The position numbers and the translations under genes are program-made. Positions 8,134 to 18,125 of a stretch of 64,000 nt of DNA are shown in pieces. Every line of letters begins with the position of its first letter. The first letter of the stretch is position 1. This DNA is from Escherichia sp. E4742 (GTDB lineage Bacteria > Pseudomonadota > Gammaproteobacteria > Enterobacterales > Enterobacteriaceae), in assembly GCF_005843885.1 (NCBI RefSeq), contig NZ_CP040443.1, positions 124,001-188,000 of the forward strand, in the 5' to 3' direction. The notes below the pieces were generated by a model. It worked only from the letters and a program-made list of their open reading frames with translations, did no database searches and was not told the DNA's origin.

Positions 8134-10167
8134 ATGACTCAAGTCGCGAAGAAAATTCTGGTAACGTGCGCACTGCCGTACGCCAACGGCTCAATCCACC
8201 TCGGCCATATGCTGGAGCACATCCAGGCTGATGTCTGGGTCCGTTACCAGCGAATGCGCGGCCACGAGGTCAACTTCATCTGCGCCGACGATGCCCACGG
8301 TACGCCAATCATGCTGAAAGCCCAGCAGCTTGGTATCACACCGGAGCAGATGATTGGCGAAATGAGTCAGGAGCATCAGACTGATTTCGCAGGCTTTAAC
8401 ATTAGCTACGACAATTACCACTCTACGCACAGCGAAGAGAACCGTCAGCTGTCAGAGCTTATATACAGCCGCCTGAAAGAGAACGGTTTTATTAAAAACC
8501 GCACCATCTCTCAGTTGTACGATCCGGAAAAAGGCATGTTCCTGCCGGACCGTTTTGTAAAAGGCACCTGCCCGAAATGTAAATCACCGGATCAATACGG
8601 CGATAACTGCGAAGTCTGCGGCGCAACATATAGCCCGACTGAATTGATCGAACCGAAATCGGTGGTTTCTGGCGCTACGCCGGTAATGCGTGATTCTGAA
8701 CACTTCTTCTTTGATCTGCCCTCTTTCAGCGAAATGTTGCAGGCATGGACCCGCAGCGGTGCGTTGCAGGAGCAAGTGGCAAATAAAATGCAGGAGTGGT
8801 TTGAATCCGGCCTGCAACAGTGGGATATCTCCCGCGACGCGCCGTACTTCGGTTTTGAAATTCCGAACGCGCCGGGCAAATATTTCTACGTCTGGCTGGA
8901 CGCGCCGATTGGCTATATGGGTTCATTCAAGAATCTGTGCGACAAGCGCGGCGACAGCGTAAGCTTCGATGAATACTGGAAGAAAGATTCCACCGCCGAG
9001 CTGTACCACTTCATCGGTAAAGATATTGTTTACTTCCACAGCCTGTTCTGGCCTGCCATGCTGGAAGGTAGCAACTTCCGCAAGCCGACCAACCTGTTTG
9101 TTCACGGCTATGTGACGGTGAACGGCGCGAAAATGTCCAAGTCTCGCGGCACCTTTATTAAAGCCAGCACCTGGCTGAATCATTTTGACGCCGATAGCCT
9201 GCGTTACTACTACACTGCGAAACTCTCTTCGCGCATTGATGATATCGATCTCAACCTGGAAGATTTCGTTCAGCGTGTGAATGCCGATATCGTTAACAAA
9301 GTGGTTAACCTGGCCTCCCGTAATGCGGGCTTTATCAACAAACGTTTTGACGGTGTGCTGGCAAGCGAGCTGGCTGATCCTGAGCTGTACAAAACCTTTA
9401 CCGATGCCGCTGAAGTGATTGGCGAAGCGTGGGAAAGCCGTGAATTTGGTAAAGCAGTGCGCGAAATCATGGCACTGGCTGACCTGGCTAACCGCTATGT
9501 TGACGAGCAGGCTCCGTGGGTGGTGGCGAAACAGGAAGGCCGCGATGCCGACCTACAGGCGATTTGCTCTATGGGCATTAACCTGTTCCGCGTGTTGATG
9601 ACTTACCTGAAGCCGGTACTGCCGAAACTGACCGAGCGTGCAGAAGCATTCCTGAATACGGAACTGACCTGGGATGGTATCCAGCAACCGCTGCTGGGCC
9701 ACAAAGTGAATCCGTTCAAGGCGCTGTATAACCGCATCGATATGAAACAGGTTGAAGCTCTGGTGGAAGCCTCTAAAGAAGAAGTGAAAGCCACTGCCGC
9801 ACCAGTTACTGGCCCGCTGGCAGACGATCCGATTCAGGAAACCATCACCTTTGACGACTTCGCCAAAGTTGACCTGCGCGTGGCGCTGATTGAAAACGCA
9901 GAGTTTGTTGAAGGTTCTGACAAACTGCTGCGCCTGACGCTGGATCTCGGCGGCGAAAAACGTAATGTCTTCTCTGGCATTCGTTCTGCCTACCCGGACC
10001 CGCAGGCGCTGATTGGTCGTCACACCATTATGCTGGCTAACCTGGCTCCGCGTAAGATGCGCTTCGGTATCTCCGAAGGCATGGTGATGGCAGCCGGTCC
10101 TGGCGGGAAAGATATCTTCCTGTTAAGCCCAGATGCTGGTGCTAAACCAGGCCATCAGGTGAAATAA
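8134..10167 (+). CDS. metG: Methionyl-tRNA synthetase
   Basis: Class I synthetase that charges initiator and elongator tRNA-Met. Counted from ATG 8134 (MTQVAKK) it has 677 aa, the standard E. coli length. An in-frame ATG at 8125 would add three residues, and the AAGAAG site upstream could serve either. Features are the HIGH-type motif HLGH (22-25), a knuckle with CPKC and CEVC (about 145-165) that binds zinc, KMSKS in GAKMSKSRG (about 333-337), an anticodon-binding helical domain, and a C-terminal EMAP/Trbp111-like dimerisation and tRNA-binding domain (from about 575, DFAKVDLRV). It is an essential gene and marks the left edge of the accessory island. Confidence 0.97.
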   Translation: MTQVAKKILVTCALPYANGSIHLGHMLEHIQADVWVRYQRMRGHEVNFICADDAHGTPIMLKAQQLGITPEQMIGEMSQEHQTDFAGFNISYDNYHSTHSEENRQLSELIYSRLKENGFIKNRTISQLYDPEKGMFLPDRFVKGTCPKCKSPDQYGDNCEVCGATYSPTELIEPKSVVSGATPVMRDSEHFFFDLPSFSEMLQAWTRSGALQEQVANKMQEWFESGLQQWDISRDAPYFGFEIPNAPGKYFYVWLDAPIGYMGSFKNLCDKRGDSVSFDEYWKKDSTAELYHFIGKDIVYFHSLFWPAMLEGSNFRKPTNLFVHGYVTVNGAKMSKSRGTFIKASTWLNHFDADSLRYYYTAKLSSRIDDIDLNLEDFVQRVNADIVNKVVNLASRNAGFINKRFDGVLASELADPELYKTFTDAAEVIGEAWESREFGKAVREIMALADLANRYVDEQAPWVVAKQEGRDADLQAICSMGINLFRVLMTYLKPVLPKLTERAEAFLNTELTWDGIQQPLLGHKVNPFKALYNRIDMKQVEALVEASKEEVKATAAPVTGPLADDPIQETITFDDFAKVDLRVALIENAEFVEGSDKLLRLTLDLGGEKRNVFSGIRSAYPDPQALIGRHTIMLANLAPRKMRFGISEGMVMAAGPGGKDIFLLSPDAGAKPGHQVK

Positions 10168-10176
10168 TCCCCCTTC

Positions 10177-10206
10177 AAGGCGCTGCATCGACAGCGCCTT
10201 TTCTTT
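10177..10206 (+). terminator. Rho-independent terminator of metG
   Basis: Stem AAGGCGCTG (10177-10185) and CAGCGCCTT (10192-10200) with a 6-nt loop, followed by TTCTTT. It lies ten bases after the metG stop. Confidence 0.92.
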
Positions 10207-10307
10207 ATAAATTCCTAAAGTTGCTTTCTTGCGATTTTGTCTCTCTCTAACCCGCATAAATACTGGTAGCATCTGCATTCAACTGGATAAAATTACAGGG
10301 ATGCAGA

Positions 10308-13300
10308 ATGAGACACTTTATTTATCAGGAAGAAAAATCACATAAATTCTGGACGGTTGAGCAGCAAGGCAACGAGTTGCATATCAGTTGGGGCAAAGTC
10401 GGCACCAACGGGCAAAGCCAGGTAAAAAGTTTTGCTGATGCTGCGGCGGCGGAAAAAGCGGAGCTGAAGCTGATCGCAGAGAAAACGAAAAAAGGCTATG
10501 CGGAAGACGCTTCGGCAAATGTGAATCTCCCGCCAGCCACCAAAGCCAGAGTCACTCCTGAAGTTGAAACTCCTCCTGTAAATAAGAATAAATGCCCCTG
10601 GCTTGCTGATGATGCGACGATTCCGGTAACTGACGATATTAATCGATTTGCTTTTCCTCATCGCTCTCGCCCCAGAGAGATCAATTATCTGCACAAAGAT
10701 GGTCAAATATGGCAGCGCATTGCAAAAACGCCCAGGGCATATGCTCCCTCCATTAATTACATTTCTTATCCTGAAAACTGGCAGCAGGCGTTTAGCGAGC
10801 TGGAATGGCGAATTGAACACAATGAGAAAAACGGCAGCCTGCAGTCCGACGCCGCTTTATTGTGGCACATCTACCACGCAGATGAATTGGTTGACGATTT
10901 AGTTGTTCGCCGTGGTTTGGAAACGACGGTAGAGATAGCCTTACTCTCTCTGCAACTGGCTTCAAAGAGTGACAATGCATCTGTAATTACTACTCATTTT
11001 CCTCCTGATTTTGAAGCGGAATCACTACCATATTGGCATCGACATTTATGTCATCATCTTTCTCTTGTTTCGGAAGATGAGTGGCAACGCTGTGTAGATA
11101 AAGTACTTGCTGCTATTCCCTCGCTATCCCCAGCACGGCAACCTTTTGCGGCATTACTGATCCCTGAACGCCCGGATATCGCCAATGCTATGGCGCTACG
11201 TTATGCAGATCAAAACGTTCCGGCGATGACCTGGTTAAGACTGGTGGTAACCGATGATGCCGCTCTGACTACAGCGGAAAAATACGACTTCCCGCCATTA
11301 CATCGTGATTTTCGCGCTTATCTGGCAATGTTGCTGGCAAATAATGGAATTCGCGGTGCAGGCCGTATACTTACTGAGTTTACGGAAGAGCATTCTGACA
11401 ATCCCACTTATCTCTTTGAGCATATCAGCGAGACTGAAGATCTTGTCAGATGGCTATGGAAAACGAATCACCCGGATGCGATTCAAATTTTGATCCTCGG
11501 TGTAATTGGCAAGAAAAAGCACCTGGAATACTTAAGCAAAGCCTGTCAGAAACATCCCGCTGCGGCTATTGCGGCTTATGCTACTTTGCTGGCAATACAT
11601 GAAGATAAAGAGTGGCGTAAAGCGCTTGTCAAACTGGTTACCGTCACACCAGAGTTAGTATGCGACGTCATTCCCTGGGTTAATGCTAAAGCGGCAGACA
11701 TCTTATCTGAATGTCGTCCGCAACCTGTGACTAATGAATGTGAATATGCCACTGCGGATATGTTGCCGGAGTTATTTGTTTCGCCGCCCTGGATGACCAA
11801 AGAGAAAAAGAAAAATACGCCGGTATTTGATCTTCCTGTGCTTCCCGTTCCTTCCGTTTCTGACGTCACTCCAGAGATTGCCAAAAAACTAACCCGTACA
11901 TACCTTGTCACCCGCTTCCAGCAAATAGCCCAACAGCAGGCAACAAAACAAACATTGTTTACCGACCTGCCGCCGATGGAAAAAGCAAGCTGGGAGAGAC
12001 ACTTAGTCCCCCTCACACCAGAACAGCAAATTCTGTGGTGTCTGGGTTTTGACAAATGGCGGGAGAGCGGAGAAAAAATATACGAAAAAATTCCGGCGCC
12101 ACAAAGTGCCGTTGATGCCCTGCTACGCTTCGATTTTCCAGCACTCAATGCTGAATTTGCGCAATACCATAACAATGCTTACAAAAGCTGGAATCTCATT
12201 GCCCTCTGTTATCTACCTGGTCAACAGGCCATTTCTTTTCTTAACCAGATAGTCAAAGAAGATAACTACTCTGGTGAGGGATATATTCTGGCCATTTTTG
12301 GTAGCGCCGCCATTCCTGCATTTATGACCTGCCTGCAACGTGAGCCACAACGGTTGTGGTTTTTCACCTTCTTCCTTGGTGTCAATGAACTGGCATTGCC
12401 AATGGCGCAACGACTTCAGAAAAAAATGTCGTATGAAGATGCGCGAAACTGGCTAACGGATTACCCGCGCCATGCCGCCGCCGGGCTACTTCCTGTGGCA
12501 CTGGGCAAACAGGGAAAAGATCGTGATTGTGCCCGCCAGGCGCTCCGCCTGCTAGTGAAATTAAACCAGCGAGAAACGATTGAGGAAATCGCCCAGGGGT
12601 ATAACCAACCTGATGTTTTAGCTGCGCTGGCAACATTATTTGATAGCGACCCACTGGAAGAATATCCCGCAAAAATCGCCCCACTGCCCGGCTTTTATCA
12701 GTTCACCTTATGGCGCAGACCACGGCTTAAAAATAACAACCAGCCTCTATCCGATGACGCTATGCGCCACCTCGGCATAATGCTGAGCTTTCCACGCGAC
12801 ATCACCCCCTACGCTGGGCTGGAGATCATCAAAGAAACCTTCACCCGCGAATCACTGGCTGAATTTGGCTGGGATCTGTATACCGCCTGGACAGAAGCTG
12901 GCGCACCCGCAAAAGAAAACTGGGCATTTACCTCGCTGGGAATTTTAGGCAATGACGACACCGCGCGTAAATTAACACCGCTTATCCGCGCCTGGCCGGG
13001 TGAATCCCAGCATAAACGCGCAGTTTACGGGCTGGATGTGTTAGCCAGTATCGGTAGTGATATTGCGCTGATGCTGCTTAATGGCATTGCGCAAAAAATT
13101 AAATTCGCCGCATTGCAGGAACATGCGAGCAACAAAATCAACATGGTCGCTGAAAATCGCGGACTGACTATGGCTGAACTGGAAGACCGCCTGGCTCCAG
13201 ATTTAGGGCTTGATATCAATGGCTCGCTGACACTTGATTTCGGCCCACGTCAATTCACCGTTGGTTTTGACGAAACCTTAAAACCCATGGTTCGCGACGC

Positions 13301-14108
13301 AAACGGCAAAGTCCTGAAAGATTTACCCAAACCAAACCAGAGCGATGATAAAACACTGGCAACTGACGCCGTTAACCTCTTCAAACAGTTGAAAAAAGAT
13401 GTACGCGCCATAGCCAGCCAGCAGATTGATCGTCTGGAACAAGCTATGTGCCAGCGCAGACGCTGGACGGCAGAGCAGTTCCGCCTGTTTCTGGTGGAGC
13501 ATCCGCTGGTACGTCACTTAACCCGACGACTGTTATGGGGGGTATATACTGAGGAAAACTCGCTGATTGCTTGCTTCCGGGTCGCAGAAGACAACACTTA
13601 CAGCGATGCACAGGATGAGCTATTCACGCTGCCAGCAGGAAACATCGGTATTCCGCATGTGCTGGAAATCCCCCCTGAATCCGCCGCTGCATTCAGGCAA
13701 ATTTACGTTGATTACGAACTGCTTCCCCCTTTCCAACAGCTCGATCGTGGTAGTTACCACCTTGCTGATAACGAGCGTAATGTCCATGAATTGTCACGCT
13801 GGGACGGACGTCTCTGCCAGGCCGGACGCATTGTCGGTCTGGAACGCAGAGGCTGGCAACGTCTGGAAGAAAGCGGCAGCGTCTATACGATGCGCAAATC
13901 TACCCCTTATGGCGCTCTCGAACTTGAAACAGAACATTTTTCATTAATTTATGGCGAAACGGGGTATAGCGACCTGCTACCTGTTGAAAGCGTAAAAATC
14001 ACTTCACCTTATGATCGCTACGGTAAACAATCCTCACCCACTTTCTCCGTGCTCGACGACATCACCGCCAGCGAGCTGATTAACGACATTGAATCACTGT
14101 TTGATTAA
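10308..14108 (+). CDS. Giant WGR-DUF4132 protein, paralogue 1 (MolR family)
   Basis: Protein of 1266 aa with no signal peptide or membrane helix, so probably cytoplasmic. Residues 1-65 form a WGR domain (HISWGKVGTNGQ at 25-36), a module also found in PARPs and in MolR. A module starting CPWLADDATIP follows at about 105. The long middle is helix-rich and looks like a HEAT-type solenoid, with an LFVSPPW motif near 492. The C-terminal third carries the DUF4132 region, with shared blocks ILGNDDTARKLTPLIRAWPG, FGPRQFTVGFDE (about 978) and RRRWTAEQFRLFLVEHP. It is the first of four tandem relatives, all rightward and 9-12 bp apart, so very likely one operon. No catalytic residues are recognisable. 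The old molybdate-regulator name MolR is not supported by anything seen here. Confidence 0.88.
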   Translation: MRHFIYQEEKSHKFWTVEQQGNELHISWGKVGTNGQSQVKSFADAAAAEKAELKLIAEKTKKGYAEDASANVNLPPATKARVTPEVETPPVNKNKCPWLADDATIPVTDDINRFAFPHRSRPREINYLHKDGQIWQRIAKTPRAYAPSINYISYPENWQQAFSELEWRIEHNEKNGSLQSDAALLWHIYHADELVDDLVVRRGLETTVEIALLSLQLASKSDNASVITTHFPPDFEAESLPYWHRHLCHHLSLVSEDEWQRCVDKVLAAIPSLSPARQPFAALLIPERPDIANAMALRYADQNVPAMTWLRLVVTDDAALTTAEKYDFPPLHRDFRAYLAMLLANNGIRGAGRILTEFTEEHSDNPTYLFEHISETEDLVRWLWKTNHPDAIQILILGVIGKKKHLEYLSKACQKHPAAAIAAYATLLAIHEDKEWRKALVKLVTVTPELVCDVIPWVNAKAADILSECRPQPVTNECEYATADMLPELFVSPPWMTKEKKKNTPVFDLPVLPVPSVSDVTPEIAKKLTRTYLVTRFQQIAQQQATKQTLFTDLPPMEKASWERHLVPLTPEQQILWCLGFDKWRESGEKIYEKIPAPQSAVDALLRFDFPALNAEFAQYHNNAYKSWNLIALCYLPGQQAISFLNQIVKEDNYSGEGYILAIFGSAAIPAFMTCLQREPQRLWFFTFFLGVNELALPMAQRLQKKMSYEDARNWLTDYPRHAAAGLLPVALGKQGKDRDCARQALRLLVKLNQRETIEEIAQGYNQPDVLAALATLFDSDPLEEYPAKIAPLPGFYQFTLWRRPRLKNNNQPLSDDAMRHLGIMLSFPRDITPYAGLEIIKETFTRESLAEFGWDLYTAWTEAGAPAKENWAFTSLGILGNDDTARKLTPLIRAWPGESQHKRAVYGLDVLASIGSDIALMLLNGIAQKIKFAALQEHASNKINMVAENRGLTMAELEDRLAPDLGLDINGSLTLDFGPRQFTVGFDETLKPMVRDANGKVLKDLPKPNQSDDKTLATDAVNLFKQLKKDVRAIASQQIDRLEQAMCQRRRWTAEQFRLFLVEHPLVRHLTRRLLWGVYTEENSLIACFRVAEDNTYSDAQDELFTLPAGNIGIPHVLEIPPESAAAFRQIYVDYELLPPFQQLDRGSYHLADNERNVHELSRWDGRLCQAGRIVGLERRGWQRLEESGSVYTMRKSTPYGALELETEHFSLIYGETGYSDLLPVESVKITSPYDRYGKQSSPTFSVLDDITASELINDIESLFD

Positions 14109-14120
14109 AAGGACTTTGCA

Positions 14121-17100
14121 ATGAAAACCTATATTTATCAGGACGGAAAATCACATAAATTCTGGGCGGTTGAGCAGCAAGGCAATGAGTTGCATATCAG
14201 TTGGGGTAAGGTCGGCACCAACGGGCAAAGCCAGGTCAAAAACTTTGCGGACGCTGCTGCGGCGGAAAAAGCGGAACTGAAACTGATTGCGGAGAAAGTG
14301 AAGAAGGGGTATGTGGAACATGTTCCTTCCGCAGAGTTACAAATGACCAATGAGATTCTACAGAATGATAGCGTTTCTTGTGAATTATATTCGGAAACGG
14401 TTTTTTCACCGATCATAACATCAGCGGATTCATTACCATGGTTACAAGAAAATTCCCCTATTATTTTAGATGAACCATATCGTTCAAAGGCTTTTAGTTC
14501 AAGAAACTTTCCTGGCGAGAAAATCAGTTTTGTTTACGGCCCTGATTCATTCCTGGAATTCATCTGGCAACAAAATACATGCCCTGGCGCATTTAGAACC
14601 ATCCTCGGTTATTTTGATGTTAATACCTGTAATGCTGAATGGAAAAATGCTTTAAACGAGGCAATTATACGTGCAGAACAAAGCATTGAAGAAGGTTCAT
14701 TGCTTTCAGATGTTTTCCTGATTATTGCATGTCCAGTTTTTCGTGTCAGCCTAAAACAGGAAACATTGTTAGATTATATTGTTCAACACAAAGGGCTGGA
14801 ATACGCAGTAGAGATTATTCTTGCTTTAATGAAAATTCAAATTGATATCGAAGATCCTGGTATTGATGCAGATCTTATATTTCATTTTTCGCATTCAATT
14901 ACTCAGCAACGTTTTGAATATGGCATAAGCCCATTGGAATTCCAATTACGAAAACATCTTTCTCATGCTGAGGAAAAAACATGGCTATGCTGCATAAACA
15001 AACTCATTGAAGCACTACCAGACATCGCCCCTCGCCGCCAGCCTGTCATTGCATTGTTATTGCTTGAAAGGCCTGAAATTACAAATCAAATAGCACTCAG
15101 TTTATCTCATCTGGATTTTCCGGAGCTCGAATGGCTTAATATATTCGTCACCGATCAACAAGCGTTTTCATTACTGGAAAAATTTAATCATTGGAAACTT
15201 TTCGAAAGCTATAGTTTTGGTGAAAGTTGTATAGCCACATTATTACAGGAGCAAGGTATAAGTGGATTATCCCGTCTGTCTGCCTGGGCTGATCATTATC
15301 GTGTCCTTGATGCTTTGCTGCAGATTAATCATCCATATAGTCTTGAACTGGTAATCCGCAAGACTGACCGGGTACATCAATTAGAATCCTTAATCCAGAA
15401 ATTTCCGGAGGCTATGCTGGCTGCATTTTGTGCTATCGTATGCCAGGATTCGCATCCCCTTTATGAGACACTTATTCAAGGTATTGCTTTAAGCGATATG
15501 TCAGTTGTTCGCCGGACATTTCCACATCTGACGCCCACAGCACAAGAAGTGCTGACTGGATGTTTACATAAATGGGGGTTAAATCTGGAAATTGATCCTG
15601 CTGTACCTGACTGGCAACCGCACACTAACCATATACTCGCGTTGCTCTCTCAGGAAAAACGCTCATATTATGATGATGATCCTCTGTTATATTCAGAGCA
15701 TCATCCTGAAGCCGCACTTTCGGCATTAACACAGTTATGTATGAAAGGTAAAAACACTTCCTTTTTAAAACAGTTAACCCAACTCATTTTAACCCATGGG
15801 CAAGCTGTACATAACTTTCTTGAATGGTGTAGTGAAACACAGAAGCAATTCATTTACAGCCATTTCCCACAGCTGATCACAAAATCAGAAATAGCAGAAC
15901 CAAATGAGATACCAAACATACTCGTTTCACCACCATGGTTTATTAAAGAAAATGTTTCTCTACCTGTGTTGAAATTAGATATTTTGCGATTGAGTCCGGT
16001 TGTTAATACATCTTCAGCATTAAAAATCACCTGTACACTTTCGACAGCAGAGATTCTTGAGCACTTAGGTCTTAGATATGCACACAGAAATAATGTTGAA
16101 AAATATTTCCCAGAAGAAATTGTAAACACCTGGAACAAAGGTAATTATAGTGAGGTCATTAAAAAGTGCAGATATAACCTGATCAATTTATCTGCACTTA
16201 TCCATCTACCAGAAGATAAAGCTATTAAAATCTGGAATATCATTATAGGGGACTATTTCCTTTATCATACGGGTGCAGAAGATGTAATTAATCACTTTGG
16301 TATTTCTACTATTCCCGCATTGCTGCGTTGCTCAGGTTATGTTGGAGCAAAAGAAATCTTGCCATTGATAGCAAATACTGGTGCTGTAGAGCTAGCGGTT
16401 ATAATAAGTCACGCATTCAGCCAATTAAAAACATTCAAATCGTTAGCCAGTAACTGGCTATTATCATTCCCGCAGCATGCTATTGCTGGATTACTTCCAT
16501 CAGCATTGGGCAAAGTGGGTAAAACAAAGGATAATGCCCAATTATCGTTACGTTTTTTAATAGATAATGGTTACAATGACGCCATTTTTGATATAGCGCA
16601 GAAGTATCAACAAGCAGAAGTCATAGCTGCCGTTAGACAACTTCTGAGCATAGATCCGTTGAATAATATCCCAAATAAAATTAATCCATTGCCAGCGTGG
16701 TGTCAGCCAGACCAGTGGCGCAAACCAGTATTAAAAAGCAATGATAAAATCCTACCAGTTCAGGCAATTCAACATCTTTGCACCATGCTCTCTTTCCCCC
16801 GCGAGGCCACCCTTTACCCAGGGATTACACAAGTAGTGGAGGCGTGTACTCCGCAGTCTCTCGCTGATTTTGCCTGGGATCTCTTCCTCAGTTGGGAATC
16901 TGCCAGTGGCTCAGCTAAAGATAACTGGGCATTTACCGCGCTGGGGATTCTGGGCAACGATGACACCGCCCGCAAACTCACCCCGCTCATCCGCGCCTGG
17001 CCTGGAGAATCCCAGCATAAACGCGCCACTGTCGGGCTGGATATCCTTGCTGCAATCGGAAGCGACATCGCCCTGATGCAACTCAACGACATTGCGCAAA

Positions 17101-18113
17101 AGCTAAAATTTAAAGCCTTGCAGGATGAGGCAAGAGTTAAAATCGCCCAGATTGCCGAAAGCCGCCAACTCACCGTCGCAGAGATGGAAGACCGGTTAGC
17201 GCCCGATCTCGGTCTGGATGATAACGGTTCGCTGCTGCTGGATTTCGGCCCACGTCAATTCACCGTCAGCTTTGATGAATCCTTAAAACCGTTTGTAAGC
17301 GATGCTTCCGGCAGCCACCTGAAAGACCTGCCCAAGCCGAACAACAGCGATGATGAAGCTCTGGCTACTGAAGCCGTCAATCGCTACAAACTACTGAAAA
17401 AAGATGCCCGCACGGTAGCTGCACAACAGATTTCACGTCTGGAAGAAGCCATGTGTCTGCGTCGCCGCTGGACAGCAGAACAGTTCCGCCTGTTTCTGGT
17501 TGAGCATCCCCTGGTTCGTCATATCACCCGACGTCTGATGTGGGGCGTATACGATGCAGATAATCAACTTATCACCTGTTTCCGCGTGGCGGAGGATGGC
17601 AGTTTTAGCGACGGTCAGGATAACCCGTTAACCCTTGCGCAGGGCAGTATCGGTATCCCGCATGTGCTGGAAATCCCGGCCATGCAGACTGCTGAATTTG
17701 CCCAACTGTTCTCTGACTACGAACTCCTGCCACCGTTCAGTCAACTTGATCGCCCCTGGTCTCAGCTCTCTAATACAGAAAAAAGCAGCAGCGATTTGCA
17801 GCGCTGGGCTGGTCGCCAGGCAGCGAGTGGGCGCGTCGCCGGACTGATGAATAAGGGCTGGCAACGGGGCGATGTTCTGGATGCCGGAGGTTATTACTCA
17901 TTTTATAAGTCCGTGGACGATGGCTACATCGAACTGAGTGTGACACCCGGCTTCAGTGTTGGATTGCTCGTCACCGTAATCAGCGATACCCAGGCAATTG
18001 ACCACATTCAGTTGTACAAACAGACACCACACAAATCTGTTTATCCCTTCTCCGCGCTCGACGACATCACCGCCAGCGAGTTGATTAACGATATTGAATC
18101 ACTTTTTGATTAA
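14121..18113 (+). CDS. Giant WGR-DUF4132 protein, paralogue 2, with AT-rich divergent core
   Basis: Protein of 1330 aa, the longest of the set. It starts 12 bp after paralogue 1, and AAAGGA lies before its ATG. The WGR domain (residues 1-65) and the last 400 residues or so are nearly identical to those of its neighbours. The middle (about residues 75-880, bases roughly 14340-16760) is very different and visibly AT-richer in both codon use and composition. It keeps only the landmarks LPWLQENSP (near 113), a short RNFPGE and LVSPPWF (near 602). The return to shared sequence is abrupt at about 16900 (NWAFTALGILGNDDTARKL). This pattern suggests a foreign or old diversified core held between homogenised ends. 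The function is unknown; the core would be the best place to look for target or partner specificity. Confidence 0.87.
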   Translation: MKTYIYQDGKSHKFWAVEQQGNELHISWGKVGTNGQSQVKNFADAAAAEKAELKLIAEKVKKGYVEHVPSAELQMTNEILQNDSVSCELYSETVFSPIITSADSLPWLQENSPIILDEPYRSKAFSSRNFPGEKISFVYGPDSFLEFIWQQNTCPGAFRTILGYFDVNTCNAEWKNALNEAIIRAEQSIEEGSLLSDVFLIIACPVFRVSLKQETLLDYIVQHKGLEYAVEIILALMKIQIDIEDPGIDADLIFHFSHSITQQRFEYGISPLEFQLRKHLSHAEEKTWLCCINKLIEALPDIAPRRQPVIALLLLERPEITNQIALSLSHLDFPELEWLNIFVTDQQAFSLLEKFNHWKLFESYSFGESCIATLLQEQGISGLSRLSAWADHYRVLDALLQINHPYSLELVIRKTDRVHQLESLIQKFPEAMLAAFCAIVCQDSHPLYETLIQGIALSDMSVVRRTFPHLTPTAQEVLTGCLHKWGLNLEIDPAVPDWQPHTNHILALLSQEKRSYYDDDPLLYSEHHPEAALSALTQLCMKGKNTSFLKQLTQLILTHGQAVHNFLEWCSETQKQFIYSHFPQLITKSEIAEPNEIPNILVSPPWFIKENVSLPVLKLDILRLSPVVNTSSALKITCTLSTAEILEHLGLRYAHRNNVEKYFPEEIVNTWNKGNYSEVIKKCRYNLINLSALIHLPEDKAIKIWNIIIGDYFLYHTGAEDVINHFGISTIPALLRCSGYVGAKEILPLIANTGAVELAVIISHAFSQLKTFKSLASNWLLSFPQHAIAGLLPSALGKVGKTKDNAQLSLRFLIDNGYNDAIFDIAQKYQQAEVIAAVRQLLSIDPLNNIPNKINPLPAWCQPDQWRKPVLKSNDKILPVQAIQHLCTMLSFPREATLYPGITQVVEACTPQSLADFAWDLFLSWESASGSAKDNWAFTALGILGNDDTARKLTPLIRAWPGESQHKRATVGLDILAAIGSDIALMQLNDIAQKLKFKALQDEARVKIAQIAESRQLTVAEMEDRLAPDLGLDDNGSLLLDFGPRQFTVSFDESLKPFVSDASGSHLKDLPKPNNSDDEALATEAVNRYKLLKKDARTVAAQQISRLEEAMCLRRRWTAEQFRLFLVEHPLVRHITRRLMWGVYDADNQLITCFRVAEDGSFSDGQDNPLTLAQGSIGIPHVLEIPAMQTAEFAQLFSDYELLPPFSQLDRPWSQLSNTEKSSSDLQRWAGRQAASGRVAGLMNKGWQRGDVLDAGGYYSFYKSVDDGYIELSVTPGFSVGLLVTVISDTQAIDHIQLYKQTPHKSVYPFSALDDITASELINDIESLFD

Positions 18114-18125
18114 AAGGAATTAGCA

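Noticed and set aside
11576..12175. 199-codon minus-strand frame inside the first giant gene
   Set aside because: Antisense shadow of a long conserved coding region; no start signal or recognisable protein.
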